From the NCBI RefSeq assembly GCF_007754425.1, contig NZ_CP037452.1, forward strand, positions 4,315,164-4,379,163: a stretch of DNA of 64,000 nt, read 5' to 3'. Shown piece after piece: positions 11,411 to 20,279 of the stretch. The notes under the pieces are model-generated. The model was not told where the DNA came from. It made no database searches and saw nothing but the letters and a program-made list of their open reading frames with translations. Origin of the DNA: Gimesia fumaroli (GTDB taxonomy: Bacteria; Planctomycetota; Planctomycetia; Planctomycetales; Planctomycetaceae). Position numbers and translations under genes: made by a program. How positions within the stretch are numbered: the stretch's first letter is position 1; each line of letters opens with the position of its first letter.

Positions 11411-12795
11411 TTTTCTTACACTCTTTCGCCACAGCACTTTACGATCTGCGAGCCTGTTCCTGGCTGTTCCCCTTTTTCTGCTGTGTTGCCTCATTTTTAT
11501 CCCTGAAATTCTGATCGTTCTCCCTGAATAAATCAGCCTTGAAGGCAACCCGCGTATCAACACGATCATGCGGAGATAGCGTCGCACGCGCGAGAGTTCA
11601 CTACTGGTTCAGCTGAATTTTCTGAACCACTGAGAACATCAGCACTATGAAAACCGCTTGTTTCAGACCGATTTTCAAAATCGCTGCTCACCCGCACCTC
11701 ATTTATCAAACGACATCGGAACGCTTCGCACCGCTTTCCGGCCGCTTCGTGAAGCCTTCGCAGCGCTTCGCATGTCGTTCGTAAACAACATAAGCGACTC
11801 CCTTTAGACATCCCTTCATCGCTGACGAAGAGCATCAGATCAAACAAGCGCACGAAGAAAAAGCACATCACCCCCATAGTTCTACCCATAAGAAAGAGGG
11901 GCAGCCGGGATGCACATCCGAGCCTCATAAAGTGAGTAGGAAATTGACAGAGTAACAAACAAAACCAGACCATGATTTCAAACCAGTATAAAAAGTAGGA
12001 CGCAGCCCGATGTGGCCGCCCGCCTGGTGACCTGCGATCCCAATTCACAACGGAAAAGAAACCCGAAAACAAGCCAATTCAACGGCAGGCAAATCCTACC
12101 AGATATCACCAGAAGCAGCTTAGATGAACTTGCAGCACATAATGCTCGTATGCAAAGTACTAAGAACCATTCTCATTTTTCCAGAGTCTACCTCGATGCT
12201 TGATCGTGCTTTCCAGGTCCAGCCGTTAGACGGTTTGAGTGATCCACTCTTCATTGCCAAACGGAGCGCCACAAACGATGTATTTTCTGACGGCGGCCAG
12301 TTCTACGTCGGACTGTGGTTTATGCTATAGACTAGCCCCGCCATTGACGCGGCAGTAGCAAGTTTAAAGGAGAGAGAAGAAGGTATGTCAGCAGAAGTCA
12401 GAATAATGCGTAATTCACAAGGCAACCTTAGTAGCCACCCGCTGAAACAGTCGCATCAAACGTTTTATCTTTCTTTACTGGGAAGAGGAAAACCAAAGAA
12501 GCTGGCCCTCACAGCCTGCATGAGAAAAATTCTCACCATCCTGAATTCAATGATGAAAAACAACCAGACTTGGAATCAGAATCTTCTCTCCTCTTGACAA
12601 TATCCAAGACAGTCGCTGCCCCTTTTTCTATCTGTGCAGGGTTGCCACGCGCCCCGTTTATTGCCTGGTATGGGTTAAGTTGGTGCTTGCGGGCTGGTAA
12701 AGGTTTCGCTTCCGGAGGGGAGCATACTGTCAGCATGATCAACGATTTGTCGTAATCGGTCTGCAGCACTCGGATCGTTTTTCCAGACTTTGGCA
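11411..12795. other. Gene-poor accessory stretch between the tRNA fragment and the first IS
   Basis: No frame in this 1.4 kb has recognisable content. The longest open frame (minus strand, 11566-12072, 168 codons) has a composition that does not look like a natural protein, and I do not accept it. A plus-strand stretch around 12124-12330 could be degraded coding sequence, but nothing identifies it. It reads as decayed mobile-element sequence. Confidence 0.4.
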
Positions 12796-13610
12796 TGCTC
12801 CCCTTAACTTGATCCATTTGTTGTGAGAGTTTCCAATAGACTTTTTATAGGAGACAATCATGACGAAACGACGCAGTAAACGACATACCCCGGAACAGAT
12901 TATCCGCAAATTGCGAGACGCCGAGGCGATGCAGAATGCGGGAAAGACAATTGGCGAAATCTGCCAGCAGATGGGAATCAGTGAGCAGACCTTTCATCGC
13001 TGGCGAACTCAGTACGGCGGGATGAAGGCCGAAGAGGCCAAACGGCTCAAAGAACTGGAGCAGGAAAACAGCCGACTCAAGAAGCTGCTCGCTGAAGCCG
13101 AACTCGATAAAGCGATGCTCAAGGATATTGCGGAGGGAAACTTCTAAGCCCTTCTCGCAAACGCCAGGCAGTCCAGCATCTGCAGGAAACATATGAGGTT
13201 TCAGAACGCAAAGCCTGTCAGTTGGTGGATCAGCCCCGTTCCAGTCAACGCTATCAGGCGACTCCACCTGATGGTGAAGCCGCTTTGCTGAAACAGATCC
13301 TGAAGCTGGTACGGCGACACCCCCGTTTCGGGTATCGCCGTATCGGCAGGATGATGCAGGCGACTGGCTGGAAGGTGAACCTGAAACGGATCTACCGCTT
13401 GTGGCGTCGAGAAGGGCTCAAAGTCCCCAGAAAACAAAGAAAAAAACGCTCGTTGGGTACGGGAGCGAATGCCTGTCATCGCCGTCGGCCTGAGAGGAAA
13501 AACCACGTGTGGTGCTGGGATTTTATTTTTGATCGCACAGAAACGGGGACCACACTCAAGTGGCTCACGATTTTAGACGAGTATACGAGGGAGTGTCTGG
13601 CCTTGCAGGT
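12796..13610 (+). mobile_element. Remnant of an IS3-family element (5' part only)
   Basis: The left end begins near TGCTCCCCTTAACTTGATCC at 12796, similar in layout to the left end of the neighbouring element (TGACC..CCCCCC..CTTGATCC). It carries a complete orfA and the first part of orfB. It is cut at about 13610, where a second IS3-family element begins. Its right half is not found on the far side of that element, so it was lost in an adjacent deletion. Confidence 0.75.
12860..13147 (+). CDS. IS3-family transposase OrfA (helix-turn-helix)
   Basis: This 95-residue protein has an N-terminal helix-turn-helix (HTPEQIIRKLRD to GISEQTFHRWRTQYGG, residues 9-52) and a heptad-rich leucine zipper (EEAKRLKELEQENSRLKKLL, about 57-76). 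This is the usual OrfA layout of the IS407/IS51-like branch of IS3. OrfA binds the inverted repeats and, after -1 frameshifting into orfB, forms the transposase. The start is preceded by ATAGGAGACAATC, a good ribosome-binding site. The element is defective because orfB is truncated. Confidence 0.88.
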   Translation: MTKRRSKRHTPEQIIRKLRDAEAMQNAGKTIGEICQQMGISEQTFHRWRTQYGGMKAEEAKRLKELEQENSRLKKLLAEAELDKAMLKDIAEGNF

Positions 13611-13614
13611 GTGA
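13144..13614 (+). pseudogene. IS3-family transposase OrfB, truncated by a second IS
   Basis: The frame is -1 relative to orfA, as expected for IS3 programmed frameshifting; it is open from about 13111 and reads SPSRKRQAVQHLQETYEVS and onward. It contains the HTH_21-like segment (RRHPRFGYRRIGRMMQATGW) and the start of the rve catalytic core (VWCWDFIFDRTETG, first Asp of DDE, then LDEYTRECLALQV). It stops within the first bases of the next element. Normal OrfB is about 280 residues; about 155 remain, and the second Asp and the Glu are absent, so it cannot be active. Confidence 0.85.
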
Positions 13615-13689
13615 CCTTCCCCCCGTTTCTTGATCCATGCGGAATGTGAGAAATATTGTTATTCTTTCATTTTAAAAAGGACCAGATCT

Positions 13690-13956
13690 ATGAAACGAAA
13701 ACGCTACACAGAGGAACAAATCGCTTTTGCACTACGGCAAGCTGAGTCAGGAACCGCTGTCGTTGAGGTGACGCGCAAGATGGGCATCTCCGAACAAACG
13801 TTCTACCGCTGGAAAAAGAAGTTTGCCGGAATGGGAGTCGCTGAAGTACGCCGCCTGAAGCAACTCGAAGAAGAAAACAAAAAGCTGAAACAGCTTGTAG
13901 CCGATCTCAGCCTGGATAAAAAGATGTTGCAGGATGTTGTCCAGGGAAAGGTATGA
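13690..13956 (+). CDS. IS3-family transposase OrfA, intact
   Basis: I chose ATG 13690 ([20 protein letters not shown]) because AAAAGGACC lies just upstream; earlier in-frame codons add unrelated residues derived from the IS end. The 88-residue protein has a helix-turn-helix with [20 protein letters not shown] followed by a leucine zipper ([16 protein letters not shown]), very typical of the IS407-like group. The end overlaps the orfB start by an ATGA junction (13953), so translation can be coupled. It acts on the inverted repeats of its own element. Confidence 0.92.
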   Translation: MKRKRYTEEQIAFALRQAESGTAVVEVTRKMGISEQTFYRWKKKFAGMGVAEVRRLKQLEEENKKLKQLVADLSLDKKMLQDVVQGKV

Positions 13957-14789
13957 GGTCCGATCGTCGTCGAGTAGTGGTGAAACGGTTGCAAGTCAGT
14001 TATGCCGAAAGTGAACGTCGTGTTTGTAAAGCCTTGAACTTTCCGCGAGCTAGCCACCGTTACCAAAGTGTTCGAGACGAGCGGGCCGAATTACGAATCC
14101 GGTTACGTGATCTTGCCAGTACCCGTGTGGATTTCGGTTATCGGCGGTTACATATTTTCTTGTTGCGTGAAGGATGGAAAGTAAATCATAAGCTGGTTTA
14201 CCGACTTTATATCGAAGAAGGCCTACAAATGCGTCGAAAACGTCCACGGCGGAATCGAAGTTGTCAGGTCCGAGTAACGCGACCGAAAGCCAGCTGCACT
14301 AATGAGAGTTGGAGTATGGACTTCATGTCCGACCAACTGTTTGACGGGAAGCGATTCCGGCTGTTAACGTTAGTCGATAACTTTAGTCGTGAGAGTCTGG
14401 CCATTCGGGTCGGTACCCGGATGACGGGGGATGATGTCGTAGCAGCTCTGGAGCGAGTCAAAGAGGTTCGGGGCTGTCCTCAATCGATTCGCGTGGATAA
14501 CGGTCCTGAGTTCATTTCGAAGAGCCTGGACTGGTGGGCTTACTTCAACAAGGTAACTCTGGATTTTAGTCGGCTTGGAAAACCGACGGATAATGCGTAT
14601 ATTGAATCGTTCAACGGACGGGTTCGCCAGGAATGTTTAAACCAGCATTGGTTTTTAAGCCTGGCAGATGCTCAGGAACAAATCGACCAGTGGCGGCTGG
14701 ACTACAACGAAAACCGCCCACATAGCTCACTGGGAAATCAGACCCCGGTGGAGTTTGCGAAAAAATCATGCCCGGCGCGCCGGGCATGA
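13953..14789 (+). CDS. IS3-family transposase OrfB (DDE integrase core), intact
   Basis: This 278-residue protein has an HTH_21-like segment ([17 protein letters not shown], about 59-75) and an rve/DDE core. The likely catalytic residues are Asp123 (WSMDFMSD), Asp182 (IRVDNGPEF) and Glu218 ([14 protein letters not shown]); the D-to-E spacing of 35 is canonical for IS3. The C-terminus has the usual [15 protein letters not shown]. Nothing is missing, so the element could still move. The stop codon lies inside a perfect 28-bp palindrome (14764-14791). Confidence 0.93.
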   Translation: MRSDRRRVVVKRLQVSYAESERRVCKALNFPRASHRYQSVRDERAELRIRLRDLASTRVDFGYRRLHIFLLREGWKVNHKLVYRLYIEEGLQMRRKRPRRNRSCQVRVTRPKASCTNESWSMDFMSDQLFDGKRFRLLTLVDNFSRESLAIRVGTRMTGDDVVAALERVKEVRGCPQSIRVDNGPEFISKSLDWWAYFNKVTLDFSRLGKPTDNAYIESFNGRVRQECLNQHWFLSLADAQEQIDQWRLDYNENRPHSSLGNQTPVEFAKKSCPARRA

Positions 14790-14791
14790 TT
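14764..14791. terminator. 28-bp perfect palindrome over the orfB stop codon
   Basis: The sequence runs aatcatgcccggc, gc, then its exact reverse complement, giving a strong GC-rich hairpin of about 12-13 bp with almost no loop. It encodes the last residues (CPARRA) and the stop of orfB. There is only TTACCTTG after it, so a classical U-tract is lacking. It may act as a bidirectional terminator or protect the IS from read-through. Confidence 0.45.
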
Positions 14792-14802
14792 ACCTTGAAT
14801 TT

Positions 14803-15147
14803 CTAACATTCCAACTGGATCAAGGTTGGGGGCAAGGTCACTTCGTAGGCAACGTTCAAGGCGATCTGCATCGCGGGATGTGCTTCATACTGGCGAACCA
14901 AGCGGGTTAATTCACCCTGGTCATAATTTGCATGTTGTAATTCTTGCTGTGCGTTGGCAAATTCCACGCTATTTTTCGTCTCGTCGATAAATTCTTTGAT
15001 GACATTTTCTACCACGGACATCATCCCCGGGATGGCTTCCAGTAGATAATGTTTGCGGCAGCCCTCAATATCACCCAACGTTTTTTTCAATCTGACTTTA
15101 ATCTGCCCTGCTTCGTTTTCGATAAAGTTGTTTTCACTCTGATTCAT
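14803..15147 (-). CDS. Small unknown protein truncated by the IS
   Basis: This is a 114-residue protein of unknown family. About the first 101 residues are native (from MNQSENNFIENEAGQIKV), acidic and probably helical. The last 14 residues (VTLPPTLIQLEC) are encoded by the inverted-repeat end of the IS, so the gene has lost its 3' part. It starts inside the stop codon of the upstream gene (ATGA overlap at 15144-15147), so the two were translated as a coupled pair. It may once have been a substrate or helper of the transglutaminase-like protein; that is inference from coupling alone. Confidence 0.6.
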   Translation of the reverse strand: MNQSENNFIENEAGQIKVRLKKTLGDIEGCRKHYLLEAIPGMMSVVENVIKEFIDETKNSVEFANAQQELQHANYDQGELTRLVRQYEAHPAMQIALNVAYEVTLPPTLIQLEC

Positions 15148-16802
15148 AATTGTTCATGCTCCCCAGTTTTTGTGTGTATGCGTGATATTTTAATAGAGAT
15201 CCGTTTCAGAACTTCCTGAAGTCGGCACGACTTAATTTCTGCTGATTCCAATTGATCAAAGGCTTGTCTTGATGATCGACGAATTGTTTCTGTTGGATTG
15301 CGCAGAATCTCTGTCGCCGCTGAGAGTTGGACCGATTGTCCCTGACAGATATGCGATAACAGTCGCGTGATTTTCTCTGAACGAAGAGTGACGGCATTGA
15401 CATGCGAGACCAGTTCGATGCCAACACGAAATCCCGGTTGATATAGTTCAACAACAGGATGTAATATTTCCTGATCAGGACTCAGCGAAGATTGATTAAA
15501 CAGAACCCCATGAAACCGTGCGATCAGTTCTGACAGGAGTTCTGTAAAAGATAGCTGCAACATCTCCTGGCGCATAGTTTGCGTGTCGGCAGAAACGTGA
15601 AATGAAAGCAGGCCGACAAATTCTTGTCCGCAGTCCAACAGTAAACAATATTCCAAGAATGCCTGGATGCGGCATAGCGTCGACCGGGAGTGCTGCGTTT
15701 CCAGTAATGGTTCCAGACAACGCTCCTTAACCACCGGGGCCAGCTCCCCCCGTAGCTGTGCAGCGATCTTTTCTTTCTGTTCCTGGGGAATGTTCCAATC
15801 GTCACTGAGCACAAAATCCAGAAACTGAGATTTTGCCATGGCCATCAAGGCTTCTCCGACAGGACATTCACTGAGAGCTTGAAGTTGATCCAGAAACCGG
15901 GTTAAGGATTTTAGTTGTCTGAGTTGGTCCCCACTTTTTAGATTCGTTTCAGAGCGAAAGTCTGCGCTGAATATTTCCTGTGGTCTCTGTTGACTGATTT
16001 CCTCAATGTGAGAAATCAGAGCTGTATTGTGATATTTGCCAAACGCTTTCGCGTGCGGATCAATTAAAACCCAGCAAGCGGGACTGATCTGAAATACCAA
16101 TCCCATATGAAACATCAGCGGCCGGATACGATCGATTTCAGGCCGCTTAACGATAAATTGCAAAAACGAAATCAGCTCTGGTCTCAGTTTTACTTTGTGT
16201 CTCTGGGCATGTCTTAAAATCCATTTTGCCACGAGACCATCATGACGGATTAAAAGTTCCGAACCGGGAATCAGGGGCGTCGCCCCCAAAACAGTCGCAT
16301 TCGCGAGTTTCGCAAAAGCAAGCAGGATCAACGCACGACCAAAACAATTGGGATTTCCATGTCTCAAGAATTGCTGCGCGAAAATTCGGTTACAGGACTG
16401 ATTCGATAGATCATCCCAGATATGTTCCAGCAGTTCTTCTTGAGATCGAACGGGCTCGGACTGAGTTAACAACGATTCATAGAGTTGCTCGCAAATTTCA
16501 TAGCGTCTGTCATGTGAACTACCTCTATATTTATCTGCCAGCTGTTTCAGATGAGGATCAAGCAACTCACCCGTATGCTGGATGGCCCGGTGTCCCAGCA
16601 GGGTTAACTCAGAAACCTGCTTAAGTGACTCGTCTGAAGCGTCTGATATTTTATTGAACTCAGAATCCCCTGGTGCCGTTCTTTTCAGACAAAATGAGAG
16701 GATGCGTTCATAATCTGATGGACGATGGAATTCATCGTGAGAGCCACGTTGATCAACGTCGTTGGGAAGTAACATTGGCTTCGTTTGATTAAACGTGGTC
16801 AT
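15144..16802 (-). CDS. Unknown protein with a transglutaminase-like Cys-His-Asp triad
   Basis: This 552-residue protein has no family I can name. It has no signal peptide or membrane segment. In the N-terminal half three motifs line up with transglutaminase/papain-like folds: Cys153 (NPNCFGRALILLAFA), His232 (LMFHMGLVF) and Asp248 (CWVLIDPHAKAFG), with spacing of 79 and 16 residues; the W-V-x-I-D-P string is typical of such domains. The C-terminal half (about 270-552) is helical and leucine-rich, with no motif seen. It is translationally coupled to the truncated small gene downstream and divergent from the SIR2-GAF gene. The role could be peptide cleavage or crosslinking; this rests on motif reading alone. 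Confidence 0.6.
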   Translation of the reverse strand: MTTFNQTKPMLLPNDVDQRGSHDEFHRPSDYERILSFCLKRTAPGDSEFNKISDASDESLKQVSELTLLGHRAIQHTGELLDPHLKQLADKYRGSSHDRRYEICEQLYESLLTQSEPVRSQEELLEHIWDDLSNQSCNRIFAQQFLRHGNPNCFGRALILLAFAKLANATVLGATPLIPGSELLIRHDGLVAKWILRHAQRHKVKLRPELISFLQFIVKRPEIDRIRPLMFHMGLVFQISPACWVLIDPHAKAFGKYHNTALISHIEEISQQRPQEIFSADFRSETNLKSGDQLRQLKSLTRFLDQLQALSECPVGEALMAMAKSQFLDFVLSDDWNIPQEQKEKIAAQLRGELAPVVKERCLEPLLETQHSRSTLCRIQAFLEYCLLLDCGQEFVGLLSFHVSADTQTMRQEMLQLSFTELLSELIARFHGVLFNQSSLSPDQEILHPVVELYQPGFRVGIELVSHVNAVTLRSEKITRLLSHICQGQSVQLSAATEILRNPTETIRRSSRQAFDQLESAEIKSCRLQEVLKRISIKISRIHTKTGEHEQL

Positions 16803-17365
16803 TCCATAGACATCCTCAGGTATTAAAAAAGACTTTTTTATATGCAGAAATCACCCTAATTACATCAATACGTAGTCTATCTGATTTGAATTGTTAAGTC
16901 ACTGCTTTTATTTACGGTTGTGAATAAACAAAAATAGCAACAAGTTCAAAACACATAGAAGCATGTGTGCTAGTAGCAGTCATTTATAATGCGTATCTTA
17001 CAGAGCGACATTGTTGGCTCCCGGAATGGAACAATCGGATGAAAGTATTTTACCTGCCCCAATAGGAGCTAGGTATATTGAACAAGTTGGCCACCACAGT
17101 TCTTTCTATCTAATTCATGCTATGGTCCTACAGCACAGAGCATAGTCCACTTGTCATACTCTCATGCAACCTAAATCTTTTCTCGCCTAATCGACTAAGA
17201 GTTTCGATTGAATTAAACCTTACATCATAATCTTCAAGTACGTTTCCCTACAGCTGTTGACAAATAAGTAGAATTTCATGTAAGGTAAAAAGCATACACA
17301 CAAGGACACATACACGCAATCACAAGTCAGCACCACCAGCACTATATGTACACAGCCAGGATTAT
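16803..17365. other. Divergent intergenic region of 563 bp
   Basis: This AT-rich spacer lies between the minus-strand transglutaminase-like gene and the plus-strand SIR2-GAF gene and must contain promoters for both. I see no coding frame, tRNA or clear inverted repeat in it. The stretch 17300-17350 is rich in CA dinucleotides. One candidate plus-strand -35 box is listed separately. Confidence 0.5.
17257..17286 (+). promoter_or_regulatory. Weak candidate promoter for the SIR2-GAF gene
   Basis: TTGACA at 17257-17262 is a perfect -35 box. After 18 bases comes TAAGGT, a poor -10 match. The leader to the start codon would be about 75 nt. Only the -35 half is convincing. Confidence 0.25.
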
Positions 17366-20170
17366 ATGGCATCCCCCTCATTTTTTGATTGTTCATGGCA
17401 AGCTTTTTCTGCGATATCTCCTCCCCCTCCTATCTCCACTCGCCAACAACATTCCCTTGATAACAAGGGCGAACATTCTGGACGATTAACTGCCCATACC
17501 AGTCCCCTGACTGAAGCGATTGCAAATGGTAACGCGGTAGTTTATGTAGGTGCAGGCGCATCAAAAGCTGCCGGATTACCGGATTGGCGTGAATTTTTGA
17601 AAGCACTGGAAAGAGAATCGCGCGCCTATTCACAAAATGCTGCCATCAGTATCCAGAAAAGAATTCTTGAAGGCGATTATCTCGTTGCTGCAGAGATGCT
17701 TCAAAATGTGTTTGGTAATAAGTTACAAGACGTGACTCATCGAGTTTTTGGTAAAGTTTCAGTCCCCACTCCGATTCACCGTGCAATTGCGTCCATTCCT
17801 TTCTCTTTAGCTGTCACAACAAATTACGATTGTTTACTGGAAACAGCATATCACTTTTCCGTTCCTCGCCTGACTTGGCAAAATCCATATGATGTACTAC
17901 AGAATGTTCGCTCGGGTATCTTCTGTGTCCTGAAACTTCACGGTGACTATGCTGTGCGCGAGTCAGTCGTTTTGGCGCGATCGCACTATCGGGACTTGTT
18001 ACAAGTCAATTATGCATTACTCAACAGTCTTCGGATGCTCTTGGCAACTCGCACGTTCCTTTTCGTTGGTGTCAGTTTTTCCGATCCAGACCTACTTGCG
18101 CTTATGGACGAGGCAAAGTCGCTTTACGGTGATGTTTTTGGTCCTCATTACGCGATTTTTCCTGAAAATCATTTTGATCCAGAATATTCAGAAGTACTTG
18201 AACGATCCTACAACATTCGCACAATTGTGGCTCCTCCCCTTCATGTCCCCAGTCTTCAATGCGATATTACTGGTGGTGTAGCAGCATTGCTATACCATAT
18301 TGGTGGTATTTCTTCTCATACTGCATTGTCTAATCCTTATCGGCACGGTTTCGCACAGTTTTTACAAGACCCGTCAAGTAAATTTCAGCCAGCTGGTGAA
18401 CGTATACAGGTAGGATGGCTACTGAAAAATTTAGTTCTCCGCCTGGGAGTGCCTCATGGCTACGTAAGTATGTGTGATTCATCGATGCCGGAACACCGTA
18501 TTTTATATCGCAATTTTGAGTACGAAGTAACTGATGAAGATGCAAAATATAGTCCAGCACCAGAGACTCCAGAAGCACTCGACTCGATTCAAAGCTGCCT
18601 GTTTCAACAACGAAAAATTGAAGATGACTATATTCATTTATCTGACGTGGATAATTCTTCCAGGGATCTAGATTCTCAAGGATTTTTGGAAGCCAATTAT
18701 ACGCCAAGATACAAAGATGCTGGCAGTGCGTTGTGTGTACCTGTCTATGTGGACGGTCATCGTTCTGGTGTTGTTACACTTGAAGCGGATGCCGGCTATA
18801 TGTTTTCCAAGTATCATTACAAGGTTGCTCGACAATTCGCTGACCGAATTGGTTCAACCCGCTATGAGTCGAATCGTCTGGCAGATTCAGCTGTCATTCT
18901 CAAAAAATACAGTGCAAATCCTTTTGAATTTCAAGAAGAATTGAGACGAAGTCGTGATCTGGACGATCTGGACCTTCAGTGTCTGCTATATCAGATCGAC
19001 CCTTACGCAGGTAAGTTAAGTGCAACATTACGTAATCTGGATGAGACCCAAAGAAATGGGAATAATAATAAAATCGTTTACGACTTTGAGGAAGCTGCAT
19101 TAGCCAGTGAAGCGTTCCGAGAACGAAGGACAATTCGAATTTCAGACACAAAGGAAGCTCTGAAAAAACATCCACCAGTAATCGCAAAAAGAGGGATTGA
19201 ATTATTTGATATTGAAGGGCCTGTATGTGCATTTCCAGTCCACGTGCGAGGGTATACTGCAGGGGTATTCGTTGGGTGGTCTGGTGGTGCGACTTCTCAA
19301 GACATTCCGGATTTAGATTCTGTAGACAAAAGATATGAACGGATTTTTAAGACGAGATTTTGGCGAGGGATGGAACGTGCCAGAAGGCTTTTACATGTTA
19401 TTGCCAATGAGCCTATAGATCGAAGTCAGAATGATGACGAGCGAAGTACTACAAGTGAAAAGGGAGGGAGAGCTGCAGAATTCCTTGAAGCTGTAGCTGA
19501 AACGTTGCAACCAATCGACGAAGGAAAGTCGTGGGGATCACGTGTCAAAGATCGAGGATTTCGCAAACGCGTGATCGATGGATTACTGAAGACAATTGTT
19601 GGCCAAGGGTGTGGACTAAAGCGAGTGAGATTATTCACAGTAAATAGCGATTCACAGGGCTTGGCAAAAACTGTTTGCATTGCATCCAGGAATGCTGCAA
19701 GAGTTGGACCTCCAGGGCACTCAAGTATAAATGGATATCGTGGAATTGAAATAAAAGGACGAGATAAATACATCGAACATACAATGAGACGAGCTGAGTT
19801 CGATCCATATGCTCGATTGCAGGATCACGTAACTCTGGGCGGATCTGAAGACTCAAGTGCAAAGTTATTCCATAAAGCTCCAGAAAGACCTTGGATTGTT
19901 GCTCCGATTGGTCCACAGCATTGCGAATGGGAAAATGGAAATCGATTGGGAATGACAATGTGTGGATATCTTGCAGGTGACGATTTTTACTGGGATCAAA
20001 AAAAACAAAAAATGATTGACGATTCCCTGAATATCAAAAATGAGAGTATTGCACGCGAAGAATTTGTGTTTAAAAGGTATTGTCTGGATTTCGCGTCTGA
20101 TATTTTGTCGATCTTAATGTACTATGAAGCAAGTGCTCAAGACAAACCTGACCTTGGTTTGCGACCTTAA
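17366..20170 (+). CDS. SIR2-like NADase domain fused to three GAF-like segments
   Basis: The protein has 934 residues. Residues 47-320 form a SIR2-like (SIR2_2-type) domain: VVYVGAGASKAAGLP with GAGAS near 62-66, VTTNYD (150-155), VLKLHGD with the catalytic-position His192, and FVGVSFSDPDL (233-243). These are the NAD-binding and catalytic motifs of defence-type SIR2 NADases. Residues 345-500 and 530-665 have GAF-like ends (SALCVPVYVDGHRSGVVTLE; GPVCAFPVHVRGYTAGVFVG), and 705-920 looks like a third (PWIVAPIGP then LGMTMCGYLAG). No membrane segment is seen. The gene stands alone on its strand and is more AT-rich than genes after 20280. The likely logic is that GAF modules sense a signal and release NAD+ hydrolysis. 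The start has a weak AGGA; a later non-ATG start is possible. Confidence 0.85.
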   Translation: MASPSFFDCSWQAFSAISPPPPISTRQQHSLDNKGEHSGRLTAHTSPLTEAIANGNAVVYVGAGASKAAGLPDWREFLKALERESRAYSQNAAISIQKRILEGDYLVAAEMLQNVFGNKLQDVTHRVFGKVSVPTPIHRAIASIPFSLAVTTNYDCLLETAYHFSVPRLTWQNPYDVLQNVRSGIFCVLKLHGDYAVRESVVLARSHYRDLLQVNYALLNSLRMLLATRTFLFVGVSFSDPDLLALMDEAKSLYGDVFGPHYAIFPENHFDPEYSEVLERSYNIRTIVAPPLHVPSLQCDITGGVAALLYHIGGISSHTALSNPYRHGFAQFLQDPSSKFQPAGERIQVGWLLKNLVLRLGVPHGYVSMCDSSMPEHRILYRNFEYEVTDEDAKYSPAPETPEALDSIQSCLFQQRKIEDDYIHLSDVDNSSRDLDSQGFLEANYTPRYKDAGSALCVPVYVDGHRSGVVTLEADAGYMFSKYHYKVARQFADRIGSTRYESNRLADSAVILKKYSANPFEFQEELRRSRDLDDLDLQCLLYQIDPYAGKLSATLRNLDETQRNGNNNKIVYDFEEAALASEAFRERRTIRISDTKEALKKHPPVIAKRGIELFDIEGPVCAFPVHVRGYTAGVFVGWSGGATSQDIPDLDSVDKRYERIFKTRFWRGMERARRLLHVIANEPIDRSQNDDERSTTSEKGGRAAEFLEAVAETLQPIDEGKSWGSRVKDRGFRKRVIDGLLKTIVGQGCGLKRVRLFTVNSDSQGLAKTVCIASRNAARVGPPGHSSINGYRGIEIKGRDKYIEHTMRRAEFDPYARLQDHVTLGGSEDSSAKLFHKAPERPWIVAPIGPQHCEWENGNRLGMTMCGYLAGDDFYWDQKKQKMIDDSLNIKNESIAREEFVFKRYCLDFASDILSILMYYEASAQDKPDLGLRP

Positions 20171-20279
20171 TGGAATGCAGAATTGATCTACTCCCCCTGA
20201 TCTCAGTAACATCAAGACTTAAGATCTCACTTTCAGAGAAGAGCTGTGCCCCAGCTATCAATTTATAAGTGCCAGCCAG

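Larger units (their letters stand above)
13611..14841 (+). mobile_element. Complete IS3-family insertion sequence
   Basis: The ends form imperfect inverted repeats: left GTGACCTTCCCCCC...CTTGATCC (13611-13636) and right, read in reverse, GTGACCTTGCCCCC...CTTGATCC (14841-14817). The ends are TG...CA as in IS3. Length is about 1.23 kb with intact orfA and orfB. No target-site duplication is visible: the flanks are CAGGT on the left and TTCGT on the right. The left flank is another IS and the right flank is the 3' end of an unrelated minus-strand gene, which points to a deletion next to the element after insertion. Confidence 0.85.

Noticed and set aside
11566-12072. 168-codon minus-strand frame (MFSGFFSVVNWDRRSP...)
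   Set aside because: Composition looks like translated non-coding sequence, there is no ribosome site, and no domain is visible.
12533-12817. 94-codon minus-strand frame before the first IS
   Set aside because: It runs out of the IS end into the flank and shows no motif; likely chance.
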